Assembly (NCBI GenBank): GCA_002490835.1
Contig: DKUU01000006.1
Span: 106,909-170,908 of the forward strand
Length of the DNA stretch: 64,000 nucleotides
Direction of reading: 5' to 3'
From: Lachnospiraceae bacterium UBA7196
GTDB taxonomy: Bacteria; Bacillota; Clostridia; Lachnospirales; Lachnospiraceae
Notes under the pieces: model-generated
Told to the model about the DNA's origin: nothing
The model's input: only the letters and a program-made list of their open reading frames with translations
The model's database searches: none
In this document: piece by piece, positions 58,419 to 64,000 of the stretch
Position numbering within the stretch: position 1 is the stretch's first letter
Layout: every line of letters starts with the position of its first letter
Position numbers and translations under genes: made by a program

Positions 58419-59690
58419 CTACAATCCCAGCTTCCCATACACCGCAAATCCGTCAAGCGTCGCGAAATAGTCCTTCGGCGTCTCCGCCCTTCTGATGAGC
58501 TGCACGCTGCCGTCTTCTTTCAGCAGCAGTTCCGCCGACTTTAGTTTCCCGTTATAATTATAACCCATGGCATAGCCGTGCGCGCCCGTATCGTGGATCA
58601 CCAGATAATCCCCTTTCTCGATCTCCGGTAACATCCTGTCAATGGCGAACTTGTCATTGTTCTCGCAAAGCGAACCCGTCACGTCATACTTGTGGTCGCA
58701 AGGGGCATTCTCCTTCCCCAGCACCGTGATATGATGGTACGCGCCATACATGGCAGGCCGCATTAAATTTACCGCGCAGGCGTCTACGCCAATGTACTCC
58801 TTGTGGGTGTGTTTCTCATGAATGGCCTTTGTCACCAGCGCCCCGTAAGGGCCCGTCATAAAGCGGCCCATCTCGGTATAGATCGCCGTCTCTCCCATGC
58901 CCGCAGGCACAAGCACCTCGTCAAACACCTTATGCACGCCCGCGCCGATCGCACGGATATCATTTGCCGTCTGATCAGGCTGATAGGCAATCCCCACGCC
59001 GCCCGAAAGGTTAATAAAGGAAAGCTGCACGCCCACCTGCTCCTTAATCTGCACCGCCAGCTCAAAGAGCTGCTTCGCAAGCTGGGGATAATATTCATTC
59101 GTCACCGTATTGCTGGCAAGGAACGCATGAAGACCGAAACGCTTCACGCCTTTTTCCTTCAAAATGCGATAGCCCTCAAAGAGCTGCTCTGGCGTAAAGC
59201 CATACTTGGAATCGCCCGGATTGTCCATAATGCCGTTGCTCATCTGGAACACACCGCCGGGATTGTAACGGCAGCTCATCGTCTCAGGCAGTTTTCCTAA
59301 AATATTCTCCACAAACCCGATATGCGTGATATCATCCAAATTGATGATTCCGCCCACCTTCGCGCAGTATTCGTACTCCTGCGCAGGGGTATCGTTAGAA
59401 GAAAACATAATGTCGTCTCCATTGATTCCCAGCGCGTTACTTAACATCAATTCCGTCATTGAGGAACAGTCGCAGCCCGCACCGTACTCGTGCAGAATCT
59501 GGATCAAAAACGGATTCGGACAAGCCTTCACCGCAAAATACTCCTTGAATCCTTTATTCCACGCAAAGGCCTCCTGCACGGCTTTTGCGTTCTCCCGAAT
59601 GCCCTTCTCGTCATAAATATGAAAAGGTGTGGGATAAGTCTTTACGATCTCCTCCACCTGTTCTTTCGTCACAAATGTTGTCTTTTTCAT
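58419..59690 (-). CDS. diaminopimelate decarboxylase-like PLP enzyme
   Basis: A 423-residue fold type III PLP decarboxylase. The PLP lysine is in EYFAVKACPNPFL, substrate and PLP contacts in INLSGGVGIAYQPDQ, ETAIYTEMGRFMTGPYG and YIGVDACAVNLMRPAMYGAYH. LysA converts meso-diaminopimelate to lysine; this branch is close to LysA but differs from the B. subtilis type in several loops, so a related substrate is possible. Start ATG 59688-59690. Monocistronic as far as I can see. Confidence 0.85.
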   Translation of the reverse strand: MKKTTFVTKEQVEEIVKTYPTPFHIYDEKGIRENAKAVQEAFAWNKGFKEYFAVKACPNPFLIQILHEYGAGCDCSSMTELMLSNALGINGDDIMFSSNDTPAQEYEYCAKVGGIINLDDITHIGFVENILGKLPETMSCRYNPGGVFQMSNGIMDNPGDSKYGFTPEQLFEGYRILKEKGVKRFGLHAFLASNTVTNEYYPQLAKQLFELAVQIKEQVGVQLSFINLSGGVGIAYQPDQTANDIRAIGAGVHKVFDEVLVPAGMGETAIYTEMGRFMTGPYGALVTKAIHEKHTHKEYIGVDACAVNLMRPAMYGAYHHITVLGKENAPCDHKYDVTGSLCENNDKFAIDRMLPEIEKGDYLVIHDTGAHGYAMGYNYNGKLKSAELLLKEDGSVQLIRRAETPKDYFATLDGFAVYGKLGL

Positions 59691-59752
59691 CTGATAAGTA
59701 CTCCTCTCTCGTATATCATTTACTCTGCTTCATTCTTTTATTTCAAATATCC

Positions 59753-60433
59753 TCAATTACTGTTTTCAATCTGCCAATCAATCGGTGCAACACCGTTTTT
59801 TTCCAAAAAAGCGTTGCACTGGCTGAAATGCCTGCAGCCAAAAAATCCCCGGTACGCCGATAAAGGGCTTGGATGCGGTGCCTTTAAGATCAGATGTTTT
59901 GGATTCGTGAGCATCGGGATCTTACTCTGCGCAGGCCTGCCCCATAAAAGATAAACGATCGGCCGATCCTGCTCGTTCACCGCACGGATTACCGCGTCCG
60001 TAAACTCCTCCCAGCCCTTTCCCTGATGGGAATTGGCCTGATGCGCCCGCACGGTCAGTACCGTATTTAAGAGCAGTACGCCCTGATCGGCCCACTTCTG
60101 CAGATACCCGTTGTCGGGTATGTAACAGCCCAAGTCGTCTCTCAATTCCTGATAAATATTCTGCAGTGACGGCGGGATCTCCTTCTGGTCCGGCAGCACA
60201 GAAAAGCTCATGCCATGCGCCTGATGCTCATTATGATAAGGATCCTGTCCCAAAAGCAATACCTTTACTTTGCTAAGCGGGGTAAAGTGAAACGCATTAA
60301 AAATATCGTCCGCCGGCGGATATACCACCCGTTTACTGTACTCCTCTTTCACGAACATGTAAAGGTTCTTGTAATAAGGCTTATGAAATTCACTGTCCAG
60401 AGCCTGCGCCCAGTCGTTTGCCAGCATCGCCAT
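59753..60433 (-). CDS. ung: uracil-DNA glycosylase
   Basis: Ung, 226 residues, removes uracil from DNA in base excision repair. Motif 1 LLLGQDPYHNEHQAHGMSFS (catalytic Asp and Tyr) and motif 2 HPSPLSAYRGFFGCRHFS (catalytic His) are complete; VLLLNTVLTVRAHQANSHQG is also typical. Start ATG 60431-60433. It is separated from lysA and hisF by about 60 and 155 bases. Confidence 0.97.
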   Translation of the reverse strand: MAMLANDWAQALDSEFHKPYYKNLYMFVKEEYSKRVVYPPADDIFNAFHFTPLSKVKVLLLGQDPYHNEHQAHGMSFSVLPDQKEIPPSLQNIYQELRDDLGCYIPDNGYLQKWADQGVLLLNTVLTVRAHQANSHQGKGWEEFTDAVIRAVNEQDRPIVYLLWGRPAQSKIPMLTNPKHLILKAPHPSPLSAYRGFFGCRHFSQCNAFLEKNGVAPIDWQIENSN

Positions 60434-60482
60434 GATACTTCATCCTTTCTCTTTCGTCAAATCCATATACGGGTCTGCGCAT

Positions 60483-60522
60483 AAAAAGGGCATAGAACCT
60501 CCCCTGTCCTGTTCCTATGCCC
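60483..60522 (-). terminator. terminator after hisF
   Basis: On the minus strand GGGCATAG (60522-60515) pairs with CTATGCCC (60495-60488), followed by five T (60487-60483). It lies 65 bases past the hisF stop and upstream of ung. Confidence 0.85.
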
Positions 60523-60588
60523 CCTTGCATACCCGAGTCTACAAACATTCATCTATACAATATGCCGCATTTCCGGCTTTTTCTTTCC

Positions 60589-61350
60589 CTATAATCTCAC
60601 GGAAATGCCCTTATCTCTCAAATACTTCTTTAAGTCAAGTATCTCCATCTCCTTGAAATGAAAGAGGGATGCCGCCAGCGCCGCCTCCGCCTTTCCCTCC
60701 GTAAAGGCCTCGTAAAAATGCTCCATCGTCCCCGCACCGCCGGAAGCAATCACCGGAATCGACACATTCTCCGCGATGGTCCTCGTTAGCTCCAGATCAT
60801 AGCCCGCCTTGGTGCCGTCTCCGTCCATGCTGGTTAAAAGGAGCTCTCCCGCACCCAGCTTTTCCGCTTTCATGGCCCATTCCACGGCGTCCATTTCCAT
60901 ATCCACACGGCCGCCGTTTTTATAGATGGTAAAGCCCGTCCCGTCGGCGCGCCGTTTGGCATCAATGGCAACCACTACGCATTGGCTTCCGAATTTATCG
61001 GCCGCCTCGCTGATCACTTGCGGATTCATGATCGCCGCCGAATTAACCGCTACCTTGTCCGCGCCCTCTCTAAGGATGGCTTTAAAATCCTCCACCGTAC
61101 GGATGCCGCCGCCCACCGTAAAGGGAATGAACACCTTCTCGGCCACCTTGCGCACCATCTCTACCGCTGTGTTCCGCGCGTCAGAAGATGCTGTGATATC
61201 CAGAAATACAAGCTCGTCTGCGCCAGACTTATCATAAGCCGCGCCGACCTCGGCCGGATCGCCCGCATCCCTAAAATTAATGAAATTAACGCCTTTAACG
61301 ACCCTGCCGTTTTTCACATCCAGACAGGGAATGATCCGTTTTGTGTGCAT
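60589..61350 (-). CDS. hisF: imidazole glycerol phosphate synthase subunit HisF
   Basis: HisF, 253 residues, a TIM barrel that uses ammonia from HisH to form imidazole glycerol phosphate and AICAR in histidine synthesis. RIIPCLDVKNGRVVKGVNF at the start contains the catalytic Asp (LDVK); other motifs are FVPFTVGGGIRTVEDF-like, DKVAVNSAA and SIPVIASGGAGTMEHF. The second catalytic Asp is in TSMDGDGTKAGYDLEL. Start ATG 61348-61350. It follows hisH by 43 bases. Confidence 0.97.
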   Translation of the reverse strand: MHTKRIIPCLDVKNGRVVKGVNFINFRDAGDPAEVGAAYDKSGADELVFLDITASSDARNTAVEMVRKVAEKVFIPFTVGGGIRTVEDFKAILREGADKVAVNSAAIMNPQVISEAADKFGSQCVVVAIDAKRRADGTGFTIYKNGGRVDMEMDAVEWAMKAEKLGAGELLLTSMDGDGTKAGYDLELTRTIAENVSIPVIASGGAGTMEHFYEAFTEGKAEAALAASLFHFKEMEILDLKKYLRDKGISVRL

Positions 61351-61393
61351 TACCGCTCCGTTCTATAGAGAATCAAAGATTTTCGATTAAAAT

Positions 61394-62008
61394 TTACGCT
61401 TTAATGTTTAAAAAATTTTGCAATATCTTAAGTCCCGTCTCCGAGCTTTTCTCCGGATGAAACTGACAGGCAAAGAGGTTATCCCGCTCCACCGAGGCGT
61501 GGATCGTCGTCCCGTACTCAGTAGCCGCCGCAACGATCTGCGGATCATCCGCCCGCAGATAATAGGAATGCACGAAGTACACATAGGACCCCTCCGCTAT
61601 CCCCTCAAACAGCCGCCCCGCATTCGGAAAAGTCAGGGAGTTCCAGCCAATATGGGGAATTTTTAAACCCTCTGCATCGGGAATGCGCACAATCTTTCCG
61701 GGCAGGAGTCCAAGTCCCTCCACACTGGGCGCCTCCTCGCTGCTCTCAAACATGAGCTGCAAGCCCAGACAGATTCCCAAAAAAGGAATCTTCTTCTCCG
61801 CAGTCTCCCGAATCACCGAAACCAGCCCATACCTGTGAAGCTTCTCCATTGCGTCGCCAAAATTCCCCACACCGGGTAGGATCACATGATCCGCCACAAG
61901 GATTTCTTTTCTGTCTCTTGTCAGCACAGCTTCCTGACCAAGCAGCGCGACAGCCTTCTCAACGCTTTTGATATTGCCGGCATCGTAGTCAATAATCGCT
62001 ACCATCAT
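61394..62008 (-). CDS. hisH: imidazole glycerol phosphate synthase subunit HisH
   Basis: HisH, 204 residues, the glutaminase that feeds ammonia to HisF. Motifs: IDYDAGNIKSVEKAV at the start, VILPGVGNFGDAM, the nucleophile elbow FLGICLGLQLMFESSEE (Cys) and FACQFHPEKSSETGL (His and Glu). ATG 62006-62008 overlaps the stop of the upstream acidic repeat protein by four bases; a second ATG follows directly (MMVAI). The histidine genes are thus translated after that repeat protein. Confidence 0.96.
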   Translation of the reverse strand: MMVAIIDYDAGNIKSVEKAVALLGQEAVLTRDRKEILVADHVILPGVGNFGDAMEKLHRYGLVSVIRETAEKKIPFLGICLGLQLMFESSEEAPSVEGLGLLPGKIVRIPDAEGLKIPHIGWNSLTFPNAGRLFEGIAEGSYVYFVHSYYLRADDPQIVAAATEYGTTIHASVERDNLFACQFHPEKSSETGLKILQNFLNIKA

Positions 62009-64000
62009 TCCAGCCCTTCGATTCTTTCAATGATTTCCTCTTCCTCCGGCAGCACATCCTGTCTGCCCATGGGAACTTCTTCACCGTAAAATGCGCCGCT
62101 GATGATCGCTTCAAGTTTCTGCGAATAGGTCACATCATCTTCCGAGGCAATGATCTCCAGCGCCTGCTCTTCCGATACGCCGAAATCCGTCGACAGTCTC
62201 TCCAAAATCTGCGTATAGCTGTCGCTGACCTCGCTGACGACATTATACTTCTCCGCCTCCGGCAAAATCCTTTGATAGCGGTCAACGCCGCTGATCAGCG
62301 CATTCAGCGCCTCAAGACGCATATTAAGGTTTACATAATTATTATACGATTTCAGCTTACGCTCCATCTGCAAGACAAGATTGCTGCGCTGGAACAGAAT
62401 TTCGTCCTGCTCACTGCGTTCTTTATCATACAGCAGCAAAAATACTTCGCCGTAATTTCCGTGATCGTAGGCCGCATGCGCCTCCCGCTTCTGCATATAA
62501 GTCGGCAGGTAGGTAGTCACAAGCATGATGCAGGCAGCCAGCGTTGCGCAGAATACGAAGACCGTCATCACTTTCTTTTTCGAAAGCTTTTTCTCCGGCG
62601 GCGCCAGCAGATCGGCCTCTTGTGCCACTTTCTTTTTCTTTTCTTTTTTCTCTTTCTTCTCTTTCTTCTTTTGGGCTTTCTTGTCTTCTGCGCCCTCTTC
62701 GCCCTCTTCTTCCTTTCCTTTCTTGCCCTTCTTTTTATCCTTCTTTTTCTTCTTTTTGCCCTTCTTATCTTCTGCGCTTAGTTCATCCAAAAGTTCCTTA
62801 TTCTCGTCCGTGACCGTACCGGTTTCGCCCACACCGTCTGCAAGGATTTCGGCTGCCAGAGGATCCTCATCATCCTCGTCGCTCTCTAACAGGAAATTCA
62901 TGATCCTCGCAGCAAGGCCCGGTTTCTTCTCCCCGGCAGGCGCCTCCGGTTCCTCTTCCCCCGTACCGAAAAGGTCTTCCAACTCTGTCCCCGCGCTCTC
63001 TTCCGTCTCCTCTTCGTCGCCGCCCTTCTTCTTTTTCCCGAACAGCTTCTTACGTTTCTTCTTTTCTTTCTTCGGCTTTTCTGCGCCGCCCTCTCTGGCT
63101 GCGATCTCCTCCGGCGTAAGTTCTCTTATGCTCCCCGCCTCTCTGGCCGCTTCGTCATTCTCAAAAAAGTCAAAGGAATCACCGTTATCATCCGTTCCCT
63201 CCAACATTGCCAGAATATCGTCGTCTGCGGTGACACCCTGATCTGATGCTTCCAGAAGATCATTGATCTCAGACAGTTCCCCATCATGATCCATTCCGGC
63301 AAGCAGAGCCGAGAGATCATCGTCGCCCTCTGCGCCCTCTTCCGACTCCTCCAATGCAAAATCTCCCGCCAAATCGCCACTGTCCTCGCCGCTCAAAAGA
63401 CGGTCGATATCCTCTTCGGACATCAAATCATCCGCATCCTCAACAGACGCCTCCTCATCAGGCGCCTCCATCTCATCCAGCATATGCTCTTCCAACGCAA
63501 AACCGTCCAGACTGTCGTCACCGCTAAGATCCAGCTCCTCAATCTCCACACCGCCCTCTAGCTCAGCCTCTGTGCCCTCATCCGATGACATCTCATCCAT
63601 ATGTAAGTCATCCAGAGATAAATCATCCAAGGACAGATCGTCCAACGACATATCCTCCGGCGACAGTTCATCTGATGATAAATCATCCAAGGACAGCTCA
63701 TTCGATGATTCTTCATCCAAGGGCAGCTCATCCGGCAGCATATCCGCTATATCTATATCGACACTTTCCTCCGGCAGGCTCTCCTGCGTCGAAAGCTCAT
63801 CGAGCGATAAATCATCCAAGGACAGATCGGCCGGCGGCAATTCATCTGACAGCACTCCATCCAATGCCAATTCGTCTGATGATACTTCATCCAATGCCAA
63901 TTCGTCCAATGATTCTTCATCCGATGGCAGCTCATCCGGCAGCATATCCGCTATATCTAAATCAATATTTTCCTCTGGCAGGCTCTCCTGCGTCGAAAGC
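62005..64000 (-). CDS. very acidic repeat protein with membrane anchor (5' part outside window)
   Basis: The frame is open from its stop at 62005 to the window edge and continues beyond, so more than 664 residues are visible. The N-terminal part is a long Asp/Glu/Leu/Ser repeat: a 68-residue unit beginning LSTQESLPEE occurs at 63999 and again at 63795, and within it SLDDL five-residue steps recur. Then comes an acidic region, an extremely Lys/Glu-rich stretch (about 62620-62780), one membrane helix (VMTVFVFCATLAACIMLVTT) and an outside helical domain of about 180 residues ending in EEVPMGRQDVLPEEEEIIERI. It is translationally coupled to hisH. Function unknown. Confidence 0.8.
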   Translation of the reverse strand, partial: LSTQESLPEENIDLDIADMLPDELPSDEESLDELALDEVSSDELALDGVLSDELPPADLSLDDLSLDELSTQESLPEESVDIDIADMLPDELPLDEESSNELSLDDLSSDELSPEDMSLDDLSLDDLSLDDLHMDEMSSDEGTEAELEGGVEIEELDLSGDDSLDGFALEEHMLDEMEAPDEEASVEDADDLMSEEDIDRLLSGEDSGDLAGDFALEESEEGAEGDDDLSALLAGMDHDGELSEINDLLEASDQGVTADDDILAMLEGTDDNGDSFDFFENDEAAREAGSIRELTPEEIAAREGGAEKPKKEKKKRKKLFGKKKKGGDEEETEESAGTELEDLFGTGEEEPEAPAGEKKPGLAARIMNFLLESDEDDEDPLAAEILADGVGETGTVTDENKELLDELSAEDKKGKKKKKKDKKKGKKGKEEEGEEGAEDKKAQKKKEKKEKKEKKKKVAQEADLLAPPEKKLSKKKVMTVFVFCATLAACIMLVTTYLPTYMQKREAHAAYDHGNYGEVFLLLYDKERSEQDEILFQRSNLVLQMERKLKSYNNYVNLNMRLEALNALISGVDRYQRILPEAEKYNVVSEVSDSYTQILERLSTDFGVSEEQALEIIASEDDVTYSQKLEAIISGAFYGEEVPMGRQDVLPEEEEIIERIEGLE

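Noticed and set aside
62525..63241. 238-codon Ser/Phe-rich frame on the plus strand
   Set aside because: Direct reflection of the Lys/Glu-rich repeat coding sequence on the other strand.
63600..64000. CRISPR-like periodic DNA
   Set aside because: The repeats are in frame and encode SLDDL-type steps of the acidic protein.

Overview
The window looks like the chromosome of an anaerobic gut-type Firmicute, most likely a Lachnospiraceae-like Clostridia. The evidence is indirect but consistent: strong AGGAGG-type ribosome binding sites, phosphotransacetylase and acetate kinase for acetate production, ferrous iron uptake by FeoAB, a SufC/SufB-type minimal Fe-S assembly pair, a Bacillus-type DNA polymerase I without proofreading residues, an HPr-like protein, and a glucuronoxylan-use locus with an AraC regulator and a LplA/LplB/YtcP-type transporter. 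There is no rRNA and one tRNA. The assignment rests on recognised protein families, not on a database search.

Layout. 1-3.4 kb: the start of an ABC ATPase, a BlaI/BlaR1-like repressor and protease pair (repressor frameshifted) and a double-domain hemerythrin. 3.4-4.9 kb: a helix-turn-helix plus HipA-like kinase module with paired operators. 5-8.7 kb: ackA, pta and the acetate-using tRNA enzyme tmcAL. 8.7-11.9 kb: sufC, a sufB-like gene and cardiolipin synthase in one overlapping unit. 12.1-12.3 kb: a large fold-back element without a gene. 12.3-18.3 kb: rmuC, an HPr-like protein, a SulP anion transporter, a polytopic membrane protein and a small XRE regulator. 18.4-21.2 kb: glycerol-1-phosphate dehydrogenase-like protein and a GH13 enzyme under a LacI-type operator. 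21.4-30.5 kb: small proteins, a LysM protein, feoAB, an epimerase, the PFL/ACT pair, a soluble chemoreceptor and a YycJ-type hydrolase. 30.5-36.6 kb: zinc-finger membrane protein, polA, coaE and an FtsA-like protein in one run. 36.8-39.6 kb: GH25 lysozyme with a WalR-like box, YitT, dCMP deaminase.

39.8-46.8 kb is the accessory part: XRE regulators, an acetyltransferase, Fic, two overlapping small genes, a RelB/PIN toxin-antitoxin pair with promoter and operator, a probable type I toxin-antitoxin locus (small hydrophobic peptide with a convergent antisense RNA), an unrecognised protein, a relic of a second PIN gene, and an XRE domain fused to an orotate-phosphoribosyltransferase-like domain.

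46.8-55.7 kb is an aldouronate (methylglucuronoxylan fragment) locus: solute-binding lipoprotein, two permeases, AraC regulator, SGNH acetylesterase and GH67 alpha-glucuronidase. 55.9-64 kb has a second HipA-like kinase, a DUF6512-like membrane protein, a rifampin ADP-ribosyltransferase, tRNA-Leu(CAA), a diaminopimelate decarboxylase-like gene, ung, hisF, hisH and the end of a very acidic repeat protein that runs off the window.

The most promising points are the type I toxin-antitoxin candidate at 43.9-44.2 kb, the XRE-phosphoribosyltransferase fusion at 45.0-45.8 kb, the split HTH/HipA-like module at 3.4-4.9 kb, the fold-back element at 12.1-12.3 kb, two promoters placed so that the mRNA would start at the start codon, and a 10-C tract in the AraC regulator gene.
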